A stretch of DNA of 64,000 nt from Opitutia bacterium (lineage in GTDB: Bacteria; Verrucomicrobiota; Verrucomicrobiia; Opitutales; UBA953). The stretch lies in contig SFEJ01000003.1 in the NCBI GenBank assembly GCA_004558035.1, forward strand, positions 1 through 64,000, written 5' to 3'. Below, one piece after another: positions 50,847 to 60,263 of the stretch (positions are counted from its first letter, which is position 1; each line of letters starts with the position of its first letter). The notes beneath the pieces are model-generated. The model did not search any database, was not told the origin of the DNA, and worked only from the letters and a program-made list of their open reading frames with translations. Both the position numbers and the translations under genes were made by a program.

Positions 50847-51598
50847 TCGGTCGCGACGGTCTCGGAAGCGGATTCGGCGGGAACGGCGGCGAGGCTCGGC
50901 TCAAGCCGGATCAGATTGGATTTTTCGGAATGCCACATGTTCTGCGCGGAGAGCGCGCGGTCCATCTCGTCGAGCCAGCCGCGCGCGCCCGCCACGTCGC
51001 CGGCGCTCAGCGCGAGCACCGCGAGATTGTACATCGCCTGCCCGCGCACGGTCTCGTCCGTCTTCAGCGAAGACGCGAGCGCCGCGAGGCGTTCCCGCGC
51101 CTCGTCCTTTTTGCCGGACTTGTCGAGCGCGACGGCTTCGGAGAATTTCGCGCGGTCGCGCGGGAGCGCGAACTCGGGCTCGGACTTCTCCGCGAACACG
51201 GCGGCGGAAGCGGCGTAGTCCGCGGCGGCTTCGGCGAATCTGCCCTCGGCGAAGCTCTCGTTGCCGAGCGCGTAGAAAATCGTTCCCGCCATCGCATCGC
51301 CCGTGTGCGCGACGGCGAAGGCGCGGCGCTCGTCCGCGGTCTTCAGTTCGGCGTAATCGCTCTGCAGCGCCGCGACGTGCATCTTCTTGCCCTGCGTGTA
51401 GACGATCACGGAAAACGCCGCCAGAAAAACGGCGACCGCGGCGGCGACGGTCTTCTTCCCGTGCCGGCGCCAAAAAAGCCAAACCTTGTCTTCGAAATCG
51501 GCGTCCTGAAAATCGTCGTCCACCAGGACCAGATTGCGGTCGTCGCCGGCGGCGGACTTCATTTTTTCGTTCTCTCTGCGGATAGCGTTTTTTGCCAT
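50843..51598 (-). CDS. YfgM-like single-pass membrane protein with TPR-type repeats
   Basis: The 251-aa protein has a short cytoplasmic N-terminus, one membrane helix (TVAAAVAVFLAAFSVIVYTQ, about 50-69) and a periplasmic helical-repeat region (MAGTIFYALGNESFAEGRFA, LDKSGKKDEARERLAALAS, QAMYNLAVLALSAGDVAGAR). This is the YfgM/Tol-Pal-like TPR plan; E. coli YfgM assists periplasmic chaperones at the Sec translocon. As first gene of the ABC operon it may scaffold that system. Confidence 0.8.
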   Translation of the reverse strand: MAKNAIRRENEKMKSAAGDDRNLVLVDDDFQDADFEDKVWLFWRRHGKKTVAAAVAVFLAAFSVIVYTQGKKMHVAALQSDYAELKTADERRAFAVAHTGDAMAGTIFYALGNESFAEGRFAEAAADYAASAAVFAEKSEPEFALPRDRAKFSEAVALDKSGKKDEARERLAALASSLKTDETVRGQAMYNLAVLALSAGDVAGARGWLDEMDRALSAQNMWHSEKSNLIRLEPSLAAVPAESASETVATE

Positions 51599-51721
51599 AA
51601 AAAATCAAAGTGCTTCAATGCGCTAATGACACTCGAAAAGCGCCCTCCCGTCAACGGAATGTTTCGCCCGCGCCGGCGGACGCGAAAGAAAAACGGCGTT
51701 TCCGCCGCCGCGGATCACAAA

Positions 51722-51751
51722 AAAACGTTCCCGCGGGAGGGCGGGAACGTT
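51722..51751 (-). terminator. gapA terminator built from an inverted pair of the iterated word
   Basis: ACGTTCCCGC and GCGGGAACGT face each other across a 6-nt spacer (GGGAGG), with an A-run on the plus strand acting as the U-run for leftward gapA. Both arms contain the exact window-wide 9-mer, the second such case after 1537-1568. Confidence 0.9.
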
Positions 51752-51773
51752 CGTGAACAGAAGTCTCGGAAAC

Positions 51774-52787
<1,014 letters not shown>

Positions 52788-52802
52788 TTATGTTAGGTTA
52801 AA

Positions 52803-52822
52803 AAAATTCGTTCAGGCGAACG
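52803..52822 (-). terminator. Weak intrinsic terminator of the outer-membrane protein gene
   Basis: CGTTC-AGGC-GAACG with an A7 run on the plus strand, 11 bp after the stop of the leftward gene ending at 52833. The stem is short; an exact CGTTCCCGC starts at 52821 and could extend alternative pairing. Confidence 0.5.
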
Positions 52823-52832
52823 TTCCCGCAGC

Positions 52833-53642
52833 TCAGTAGCGGAAACGGAGGGCGACGCCCCACCAGAATTCGTTGCAGTCTTCGCCCGCGATGTGATCGT
52901 TGTTGTAGGCGTAGCGCATGCCGGCGGAAACGTCCGTCGTCTTGTTCAGGCTGTAGATGCCGTCCACCGAGAACTGGCAATAGCCGTAGTCGTTGTCCGG
53001 AGAACCGTGACCGAGCCACTGGTCGCCGTTCGCGTCCTTCATCGTGATGTAGCCGTAAACGGCGCGGAGATTGACGGAGAATTCGGGAACGAGGACTTCT
53101 TCGAAGGTCTTTTCCGCGTAGAATTCCCAGGAAATCTGTTCGAAGTTCCAGTCATAGGAAACCGTGCCGCCGATCTTCACCTGCGACCATTCGGCGTCTT
53201 GCCAGAAGCGGACGTCGCGCGCGATGCCGAGGAAGAGCTCGTTTTCGCGGTTGACGGAATTCTTGCCCTTGGCAGGTCCGGAATTCGGGTACGTTCTGAA
53301 GATGTAGCCGGCGTCGAAGTAATATTCGTCGGCGTAAACGGCGGTGCCGCCGATCTTCCAGTCGACTTCGTTCATTTCGTCGTCGAACGGAGCTTCGTAG
53401 AAAAATTCGCCGTAGACGCGGAAGCCCCAGTCGCCGGTGCCGCCGAGCGAGTAGCCGGCGTTGACCGTGGCCTGCATGTTTTCGTCCGTGATGGACTTGC
53501 CGCGGAAGACGTAGTGGGATTCAAAACCGAACTGAGCGCCGATTTCGAGCTCGTTGCTTTCGGGAGCGGCGACGGCCGCGTCCTGCGCGTAAAGACCGCC
53601 GGCGGCGGCAAGCATCATGAGAGGAAGGATTGCTTTTTTCAT
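52833..53642 (-). CDS. Putative outer-membrane beta-barrel protein
   Basis: The 269-aa protein has a signal peptide (KKAILPLMMLAAAGGLYAQ) and alternating aromatic/polar strands (GAQFGFESHYVFRGKSIT, DWGFRVYGEFFYEAPF, YFDAGYIFRTYPNSG, KIGGTVSYDWNFEQISWEFY), ending WWGVALRFRY with the terminal aromatic typical of BAM substrates. The opening FESHYVFRGKS recalls the 'exogenously induced' TorF/MetA-like family of 'SRGVS/YRG' barrel proteins seen in Gram-negatives. Ligand unknown. Confidence 0.75.
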   Translation of the reverse strand: MKKAILPLMMLAAAGGLYAQDAAVAAPESNELEIGAQFGFESHYVFRGKSITDENMQATVNAGYSLGGTGDWGFRVYGEFFYEAPFDDEMNEVDWKIGGTAVYADEYYFDAGYIFRTYPNSGPAKGKNSVNRENELFLGIARDVRFWQDAEWSQVKIGGTVSYDWNFEQISWEFYAEKTFEEVLVPEFSVNLRAVYGYITMKDANGDQWLGHGSPDNDYGYCQFSVDGIYSLNKTTDVSAGMRYAYNNDHIAGEDCNEFWWGVALRFRY

Positions 53643-53723
53643 GTTCAAGAAAATCTCCAAATCTGTTGAGTCTGCAATGGAATGCTTGCGGGAACGCTTT
53701 TGCAAGCCGAAAATCCCGCCGCG

Positions 53724-54635
53724 TCAGAACGTGTCTTCGACGGCGCCGTCGTCGTCGAACGTTCCCGCGGCGGACTTTCTGCCGGAGATTTTCCGCCTGA
53801 GCGCGCGGACGAGACCGAACACGACGTAGGCGAGCAGCGCCGCCGGAATCGCGTACACGTGGAACGCCAGCGCGAAGATCGCGAAAAGGATGATCAGCAC
53901 GAACGCCTGCGCCTTCGCCTTCGTGTTCCAGTCGATGTGCTTGAACGTCGGGTAGGGAATGTTCGTGACCATCAGGATGGAAACGAGCACCATCGTCGGC
54001 AGCAGGATGACCGGAAGCCATTCCTTGAGATCCTTCGCCTCGTCGGAATTGTGCGTGAGCAGGAGGACGAACGAAGCCGTGATCGCGGCCGCGATCGGCG
54101 AGGAGATGCCCATGAAGTCCGACGCCGGGCTTTTCTTCTCGTTCCCGGGAATGAGCGGATTCGTCAGCACGTTGAACTTCGCGAGGCGGATGCCGGCGCA
54201 AAGCAGGTAGATGAATCCTACGAACGGTCCCGCGTTCGTCAGAATTCCGGCGAGCGAATCCGCGCTGCGGCTCGGGTCGAGAATCAGGAAATACACGAGA
54301 AACGCGGGCGCGACGCCGAAGGAGACCGTGTCGGCGATGGAGTCGAATTCCGCGCCGAACATGGATTCCTTCTTGAACATGCGCGCCATGCGGCCGTCGA
54401 AGAGGTCGAAGATGCACGCGCCGAAAATCAGATAGACGGCGAGCATGTACTTCTCGTTGGCGGCGGCGACGGTCTCGCTGTATTTCGCCTCGATGCACTG
54501 GCAAAGCGACATGAAGCCGCAGAACATGTTGCCCGCCGTGAAGAAGTTGGGCAGCAGGTAGATGCGCGCCGCGTCCTGGACGCACTTGTATTTGGGCTCT
54601 TTGGCCGCGGGGACGTTTCGGTCTTCTTCGCTCAT
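53724..54635 (-). CDS. pssA: CDP-diacylglycerol-serine O-phosphatidyltransferase
   Basis: The 303-aa membrane enzyme contains the complete CDP-alcohol phosphotransferase motif: D80-G-x2-A-R-x8-G-x3-D98-x3-D102 within FDGRMARMFKKESMFGAEFD followed by SIAD. NFFTAGNMFCGFMSL near the N-terminus is typical of phosphatidylserine synthase type II. It commits CDP-diacylglycerol to phosphatidylserine and hence phosphatidylethanolamine. Seven to eight membrane helices follow. It is the last gene of an apparent operon starting with the phosphohexomutase gene. Confidence 0.93.
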   Translation of the reverse strand: MSEEDRNVPAAKEPKYKCVQDAARIYLLPNFFTAGNMFCGFMSLCQCIEAKYSETVAAANEKYMLAVYLIFGACIFDLFDGRMARMFKKESMFGAEFDSIADTVSFGVAPAFLVYFLILDPSRSADSLAGILTNAGPFVGFIYLLCAGIRLAKFNVLTNPLIPGNEKKSPASDFMGISSPIAAAITASFVLLLTHNSDEAKDLKEWLPVILLPTMVLVSILMVTNIPYPTFKHIDWNTKAKAQAFVLIILFAIFALAFHVYAIPAALLAYVVFGLVRALRRKISGRKSAAGTFDDDGAVEDTF

Positions 54636-54651
54636 GGTCGGCTCCGTCTTC

Positions 54652-55002
54652 TTATTTGTTGAAGGAATCGAGATATTCCCAGAAGTTCTTGTCCTGCTCG
54701 ACGAGGTGCTCGTCCTTCACGGGCAGATTGGCGCGGAAGGCGAAATCCGTGATGCTGTGCTTGTGAAGAATGTAGCAGCAGTAGATCTCGCCCTCGGTCG
54801 CGGTGAAATAAATGCGCAGGTCGCCCTGGCGGAGGCGGTAATACGTCTGCTTCCCGCGCGCGAACGCGCCGTAGGCGGACTTGTCCTTCTTCAATTCGTC
54901 GAGCGAAACGTTCGTCAGCGCATCGATGATGGGCATCTGGTCGAGCGGCGAAAGCTTGTTGAGTTCCGCCGTGCTTTGGTCACTGAAGTTCAATTGGTTC
55001 AT
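54652..55002 (-). CDS. RelE/ParE-like protein without a visible antitoxin
   Basis: The 116-aa protein reads MNQLNFSDQSTAELNKLSPL and later YYRLRQGDLRIYFTATEGEI and YCCYILHKHS, the strand order of RelE/ParE-type toxins, with Arg-Leu-Arg before the central strand. No antitoxin gene adjoins it: upstream is a lipoprotein gene (23-bp gap) and downstream pssA (16-bp gap). A housekeeping or orphan RelE-fold protein is more likely than an active toxin. Start chosen at ATG 55002, since the open frame upstream lies in another gene. Confidence 0.7.
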   Translation of the reverse strand: MNQLNFSDQSTAELNKLSPLDQMPIIDALTNVSLDELKKDKSAYGAFARGKQTYYRLRQGDLRIYFTATEGEIYCCYILHKHSITDFAFRANLPVKDEHLVEQDKNFWEYLDSFNK

Positions 55003-55025
55003 CGTGAAAAAAATCGTGTTGAAGT

Positions 55026-55271
55026 TCAAAAATCCTCCGGATTGCTCCAGACGTCTCCCTCGGTTCTGAGGCGTCGCGCGTTCTCCTTTTCCACCGCGTC
55101 CAGATAGGCGTCCATGGTGCGGATTTCGCCGCGGACGACGCCCGAAACCGCCGGCTTGTTGTAGCCCGGGTCGTCGGGATTTTCGGCCGTGGTGCAGGAC
55201 GCGAGCGTTCCCGCGACGCACAGCGCCGCGGGAACGACGAGCAGGAATTTTTCTGCGGGAACGCGCGTCAT
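55026..55271 (-). CDS. Small lipoprotein (81 aa)
   Basis: MTRVPAEKFLLVVPAALCVA followed by GTLASCTTAENPDD shows a strong lipobox (LASC). The mature part, about 50 residues, is charged and ends EGDVWSNPEDF. Function unknown. It sits eight bases after the phosphohexomutase stop and 23 before the RelE-like gene. Confidence 0.75.
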   Translation of the reverse strand: MTRVPAEKFLLVVPAALCVAGTLASCTTAENPDDPGYNKPAVSGVVRGEIRTMDAYLDAVEKENARRLRTEGDVWSNPEDF

Positions 55272-55279
55272 GCTTCGTT

Positions 55280-57214
55280 TCAGCCGTTCGCGCGGCGCAT
55301 CGCCTCGTCCTTGAGGAACGCCTTGGCGGCTTCGACCGCGGCGGCGGCGTCCGCCTTGGCTTCGGCGAGATCGGTCTTCGGGCTCGTCGCGAAGATGTAG
55401 AATTTGATTTTCGGTTCGGTGCCGCTCCCGCGCACGGCGATGCGCATGCCGTTTTCCAGCGTGAAGAAGTAGAAATCCTCCTTCGGAATCAGGTCGCCGT
55501 CGCAGTCCCTGATGACGTCGCGCCCGAAGTCCTTGAAGTCGACGACCTTGGAGCCGAGCACCTCCGTCGGCGGATTTTCGCGCAGCGAGGCGAGAATGCG
55601 CTTGATCTGCGCCGCGCCGGCCGCGCCTTCGAGCACGATGTTGAGCAGCGACTCGAGGAAGTAGCCGTAGTCGCGGTAGATGGAATCGAGGAATTCCGGG
55701 AGCGTCATGCCCTTGAGCTTCGCCCACGACGCCATTTCGACGACCATGAGCGCGGCGGCGTTCCCGTCCTTGTCGCGCACGCTGTCGGAGTGCAGATAGC
55801 CGTAGCTTTCCTCGCCGCCGAAGACGAAGAACGTTCCCGCGGAGAGCTGCGCCTTCGCGCGTTCGCGCCACGGGAGCGCCATGTAGCCGGGCACGGTCTT
55901 TTCGACCGCGAGCTGGTATTTCTGCAGCTTGGCGCCGATCCACTTGAAGCCCGTGAGCGCGTTCACGCAGCGCAGGCCGTTCTTTTCCGCGATCGCGTCC
56001 CAGAGCGGCGAGGTGACGAACGTCTTGATGAGCGTCGCGTGCGGCGAGCCTTCGGGCGGGAGAATGCCGAGCTCCTTCATGCGCGCGCAGCGGAACGCCG
56101 CGAGCATCGAGCCCGTCTGGTTGCCCGTGTAAAGCGTGTAGGAACCGTCGCGATTGCGCGCGGCGATGCCGACGCGGTCGTCGTCCGGGTCAGTGCCGAT
56201 GACGATGTCCGCGCCGATTTCCTTCGCCTTGGCGAGAGAGAGCGTGAACGCCTCGGCGTTTTCCGGATTGGGCGACTTGACGGTCGGGAAACGGCCGTCG
56301 TGCGGGAGCTGCTCGGCGACGGTCGTGATGTCCACGCCGAATTTCTTCATCGCGGGAACGATCATCACGTCGCCCGTGCCGTGAATGTTCGTGTAGCAGA
56401 GCTTGATCTTGGCCTGTTCGATCACGGACTTGTCGAGCACGGCGCATTCGAGATCGGCGAGGTAGCGCGCCTCGATTTCGGAGGGAACGGTCTTCACCGC
56501 GGCGAGATCGACGTCGAGGAACTGCGGAATGTCCGCGAGCGTGACGGCGTTCACTTCGCCGATGATGGATTCGGCGTGGGGCGAAATCACCTGCGCGCCG
56601 TCGCGGAAGTAGCACTTGAAGCCGTTGTCGTGCGAGGGATTGTGGCTCGCCGTGAGCGCGATGCCGGTGTCCGTGCCGAGCGCGCGGATGGAAAAGCTGA
56701 GCTGCGGCACGGAGCGCGGGCCGTCGAACACGTAGGCCTCGCCGCCGAGCTTCGTCCAGATGCTCGCCGCGAGCTGCGAGAAATGCTTCGAGAAATGGCG
56801 GACGTCGTGCGCGATGACGATGCGCGGCGCGCGCGTCTCGCCGTTTTTCGCGAGCCAGCCGGAGATGTAGCGGAACAGGCCGACCGTCGCGCGGACGATG
56901 TTGAAGTCGTTCAGATTCGCGGTGCCGACGGCGGTGTGCTCGGGCGCGCCGAGCGCGTCGCGCGTTCCCGCTTCCGCCGGGGGCGTGACCTTGCCGATCG
57001 TGCGGCCGCGCATGCCGCCCGTGCCGAAGGCGATCTTCTTGAAGAAGCGGTCGTTGATCTCGTTCCACTCCTTGGCGGCGACGAGCTCCTCGATCGCCTT
57101 GAGCGCCCACGCCGGAAGGAAGCCGGCGCCGAGCCATTCGGTGAGGTTGTCGCGGGAAGACCGGGTGATCTCGCCCGCGGAGAAGGCGTTTTCGATTGTT
57201 TCGGTGAGGTTCAT
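55280..57214 (-). CDS. Phosphohexomutase (phosphoglucomutase/phosphomannomutase, PGM2-like)
   Basis: The 644-aa enzyme carries all four alpha-D-phosphohexomutase motifs: the phosphoserine loop LTASHNPSHDNGFK (Ser190), metal loop GTDPDDDRVG, sugar-binding FGGEESYG and phosphate-binding RGSGTEPKIKFY. It interconverts hexose-1- and -6-phosphates for glycogen and cell-envelope sugars. The long form (>550 aa) with FGTGGMRGRTIG near the N-terminus fits phospho-sugar mutases of the PGM2 type. The frame is open far upstream, but translation should start at MNLTETIENAFS. Confidence 0.94.
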   Translation of the reverse strand: MNLTETIENAFSAGEITRSSRDNLTEWLGAGFLPAWALKAIEELVAAKEWNEINDRFFKKIAFGTGGMRGRTIGKVTPPAEAGTRDALGAPEHTAVGTANLNDFNIVRATVGLFRYISGWLAKNGETRAPRIVIAHDVRHFSKHFSQLAASIWTKLGGEAYVFDGPRSVPQLSFSIRALGTDTGIALTASHNPSHDNGFKCYFRDGAQVISPHAESIIGEVNAVTLADIPQFLDVDLAAVKTVPSEIEARYLADLECAVLDKSVIEQAKIKLCYTNIHGTGDVMIVPAMKKFGVDITTVAEQLPHDGRFPTVKSPNPENAEAFTLSLAKAKEIGADIVIGTDPDDDRVGIAARNRDGSYTLYTGNQTGSMLAAFRCARMKELGILPPEGSPHATLIKTFVTSPLWDAIAEKNGLRCVNALTGFKWIGAKLQKYQLAVEKTVPGYMALPWRERAKAQLSAGTFFVFGGEESYGYLHSDSVRDKDGNAAALMVVEMASWAKLKGMTLPEFLDSIYRDYGYFLESLLNIVLEGAAGAAQIKRILASLRENPPTEVLGSKVVDFKDFGRDVIRDCDGDLIPKEDFYFFTLENGMRIAVRGSGTEPKIKFYIFATSPKTDLAEAKADAAAAVEAAKAFLKDEAMRRANG

Positions 57215-57314
57215 TTTTTCGGGTTCCTTTTTGATTTGCAGGGGTAAAATATAAAAAAGAAGGTGAATTGAAAAGGCGGAAAGTATTTGACTCCGAGGAA
57301 GGATTTCAAGAATT

Positions 57315-60254
57315 TTGTGCGCAAAAACCGACCCTTCTTCCCCTAATCCCCGCGTTCCCGTGCCCCCGATTTCTTCGAAAACCCTGGACAAAAACGGCTT
57401 CGCGCTGTTCGCCGTCGTGCTGATGCTGATGCTCATGGCGGCCGTTTCCGCCGCGCTCTTCACGTTTTCGGAAAGGGAAAAGACGCTGACCGACGCCGCC
57501 CTGAAACGCACCGCCGCGAACCGGGCCGTGACGAACGCCGCGAGAATCGCCCTGGCGGAACTGCAGCAGCGCGCGGGAACGGATTCCGCGTCCACCGCGC
57601 CCGACCCGGGAAGTCCCGAAAATCCCTGGAGCACCGCGCGCGGCGGCGCGGCTTCGGAAGAAAATCCGTCGCCCGCGCGGAAGCCTTCCGCGCCCGTCCC
57701 GCTCGTTTCGCGCGCCTCGACGCAGAACGGCGGCGCGGCCTCGTTCCCGAATCCCAAGTCGCCCGGAAAAAGAACGTCCGTTCCCTGGAGATACGTCGGC
57801 GACGATCTCCGCATCGCCTATTTCATCGTCGACGAATCAGAGAAGTTTCCGCTGCGCGACGACCGTCCGGAAGCCGCGGAAACCGCCGCGGACGCGCGCG
57901 CGGAACAGCGGCGCGGTCAAGTGTTCGGCGCTCCCGCGGCGGCGCTCAAGGCGTTCCCGCGCAACGCCCCGGCGCTGCGGAACGCGCGATACGACCCCGC
58001 GTTCTTCTTCGCCGAAAATTCCGCCAAGGGAACCGACCGCGAGACGACGGCGCTGCGGACGCTCGGCGTCATCGCCGACTGGCCGCGGAACGCGCTCAAA
58101 AAAGATCTCTCGGAAACGGCGGACGCGAAAACGCTTTTCACGGCGGAAACGCTCGCGTCCCGCGAAACGGAACCGCATCGAGGCGTTCCCGTGGCGACGT
58201 CGGAGCGGAAACCCGCGGCGGGGAAGCTCGGACTCTGCGAGCATTTCTGCCCCGTCGTCGCGGATCTCCGGCTGCACGTCGGCTTCTTCAATCCGCGCAC
58301 CGACGGTCAGCACCGCGCGCGCTTCCACGTCACCGCGAAGCTGTGGAACCCCTACGCGTTCCCGCTGCTCGCGCACGCCGACGGCCAGCTCGGGCTGATC
58401 GACTTCTCCGTGCTGCCGGCGTTTTCGGTGACCAACAGGAACACCGGCGCGGAATTTTCGGCGGAGCTTTCGAATTTCCCGACGGGACGCTTCGGGCTCG
58501 TCCGCCAGACACCGTCCGACAAGACATTCAACGCCTACTGCAGAATTTTCGACGCGTCCGACCAGGGCTTCGGGACGGACAGGAAATCGCCGGAAGTCGG
58601 ACTGCACGCGGGCGAAATCTACACGGCGCGCTTCCCCGACCCGAAAGGCCAGCCGGAAGGCCTTTCCCGGATCACGGGCGGCGCGACCTGGAAGTTTCAG
58701 AAAGGCTCCAACCCGAACAAACCGCCCTCGGGCGCCGTCGGCGGAAGATGGTTCCACGACGAACACGCGATAGAATTCTTTTCGATTCCGCCGCTGTTTC
58801 CCGGAGAAATCGTACTCCGCCACTACAACGGAAGTTTCCGGCAGACCTCGACGCCGCAGGACTACGCGCCGCCGATTCTGAGATTCGTGAACGTGAATTT
58901 CCCTTACGTCCAGTTCACGCTGACGGGCAAGGAATACAACCGCCAGAAGGCGGGCGACCACGATGTCGCGCAGGCGAACCTGGTCTACCGCATCCGTCTG
59001 CGGACGGAGGACGAGAACGCGCTGAAGAATCTTCTGGAAAACGTGGACCTGCGCGACGCCGTCTTCGACTTCGCCGACCCCGTCGTGGCCGCCGCGTTCG
59101 AAGTCTCCGCCCACGTCGGCGAAGCCGCGAAGAGACTCGCCGACGCGGAGGACGACGAGAACGAAACGTATTTTTTCGATAAATACGTCAACGAACACAG
59201 GACGGAAGAGCGCGTTCCCGCGTTTTCGTCGATTCAGCTCTACGATCTGCCCGACAGCGGCGCGCTGTCCGCGAACGCGATCCGTTTTCCGCATCAGACC
59301 GGAATTCCTCCGCTCGCGCTCGGACGCTTCGACGGGAAGGTCGCCGAACTGAAGGTCAATCAGATCTTCGACAGGTATTTCTTCTCCGCGAAAAAACGTA
59401 TTGAAAATACGATTACAAGCGACAATCCGCTTTTCGTGAAGAAGGACCGGAGCCTGTGCGGGCTTTCGTTTTCGTCGCCCCGCCCCGTCGATTTCGCGGA
59501 AGAATGCATGACGGACGGTCCGTTCAACATGAACTCGACGAACGAAAAGGCCTGGACCGCCCTGCTCTCCAACGCGTTCGAAAAATGGGAGCAGTATTCG
59601 GGAAGAGCCGGAGAACTGAACATGCCCTGGGACGCGCCGCGCGCGAAAAAGGATTTTGACAACGCGTTTTTCGTCCGCCCGTTTTCGGCGCAGTTCTTCT
59701 CTCCGGACGGGAAAATCTTCCCGTTGAGCGACAAGGAGCTGGAGGCGGCGCATTGGCGTTCCCGCGACCATTTTCTGCTTTCTCAGGGTCTCCGCAGCGT
59801 TCCCGCGGAAAAGATCGCCCGCCTGGCGAAAAGCGTCGCCGACGAAAACCGCGAACGCCTCGCCGCGGGAAAACATTTCGCGTCCGTGGCGGAATTCGCG
59901 GATTCCGGCATTCTTCATCGCGGCATCGAACGCGCGGAAATCAACACGTTGGGCGGAAGGAAGATTCCCGCGTGGTTCCCGGGATTTCTGCGCCAGGAAC
60001 ACGTGCTGCAGAACATCGGGCAGCGGCTCTCGCCGCGCGGCGACACCTTCAAGATCTACGCGCAGGCGGAAATCCTCAATCCGCTCACGGGAAGACCGGA
60101 AGCGCGCGCGACGGCGGCGATGCTCGTCCAACGCTTCCCGGATCTCTTCGACGCGTCGCAGCGCCCGAACACGCCTTACGACGAATGCGGCGCGGTGAAC
60201 CGCAATTTCGGACGCCGCTTCAGAATCGTCAGCTTCAGATACGGCATAGAATAG
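57315..60254 (+). CDS. Verru_Chthon cassette protein A-like, prepilin-type N-terminus
   Basis: The 979-aa protein begins with a prepilin-like stretch: LDKNG then FALFAVVLMLMLMAAVSAAL, followed by ARIALAELQQRAGTDSAS, the pattern 'ALxELQxxxGxD' that marks Verru_Chthon cassette protein A of Verrucomicrobia. The body is large and beta-rich, with a 'GPFNMNST' phrase (DGPFNMNSTNEKAWTALLS) also typical of the family. These proteins are processed like type II secretion pseudopilins and have unknown function. The usual companions (cassette B-D) are absent nearby. The start is uncertain: TTG at 57315 or GTG at 57360; no ATG is available before the helix. Confidence 0.85.
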   Translation: MCAKTDPSSPNPRVPVPPISSKTLDKNGFALFAVVLMLMLMAAVSAALFTFSEREKTLTDAALKRTAANRAVTNAARIALAELQQRAGTDSASTAPDPGSPENPWSTARGGAASEENPSPARKPSAPVPLVSRASTQNGGAASFPNPKSPGKRTSVPWRYVGDDLRIAYFIVDESEKFPLRDDRPEAAETAADARAEQRRGQVFGAPAAALKAFPRNAPALRNARYDPAFFFAENSAKGTDRETTALRTLGVIADWPRNALKKDLSETADAKTLFTAETLASRETEPHRGVPVATSERKPAAGKLGLCEHFCPVVADLRLHVGFFNPRTDGQHRARFHVTAKLWNPYAFPLLAHADGQLGLIDFSVLPAFSVTNRNTGAEFSAELSNFPTGRFGLVRQTPSDKTFNAYCRIFDASDQGFGTDRKSPEVGLHAGEIYTARFPDPKGQPEGLSRITGGATWKFQKGSNPNKPPSGAVGGRWFHDEHAIEFFSIPPLFPGEIVLRHYNGSFRQTSTPQDYAPPILRFVNVNFPYVQFTLTGKEYNRQKAGDHDVAQANLVYRIRLRTEDENALKNLLENVDLRDAVFDFADPVVAAAFEVSAHVGEAAKRLADAEDDENETYFFDKYVNEHRTEERVPAFSSIQLYDLPDSGALSANAIRFPHQTGIPPLALGRFDGKVAELKVNQIFDRYFFSAKKRIENTITSDNPLFVKKDRSLCGLSFSSPRPVDFAEECMTDGPFNMNSTNEKAWTALLSNAFEKWEQYSGRAGELNMPWDAPRAKKDFDNAFFVRPFSAQFFSPDGKIFPLSDKELEAAHWRSRDHFLLSQGLRSVPAEKIARLAKSVADENRERLAAGKHFASVAEFADSGILHRGIERAEINTLGGRKIPAWFPGFLRQEHVLQNIGQRLSPRGDTFKIYAQAEILNPLTGRPEARATAAMLVQRFPDLFDASQRPNTPYDECGAVNRNFGRRFRIVSFRYGIE

Positions 60255-60263
60255 CCGCGCGCC

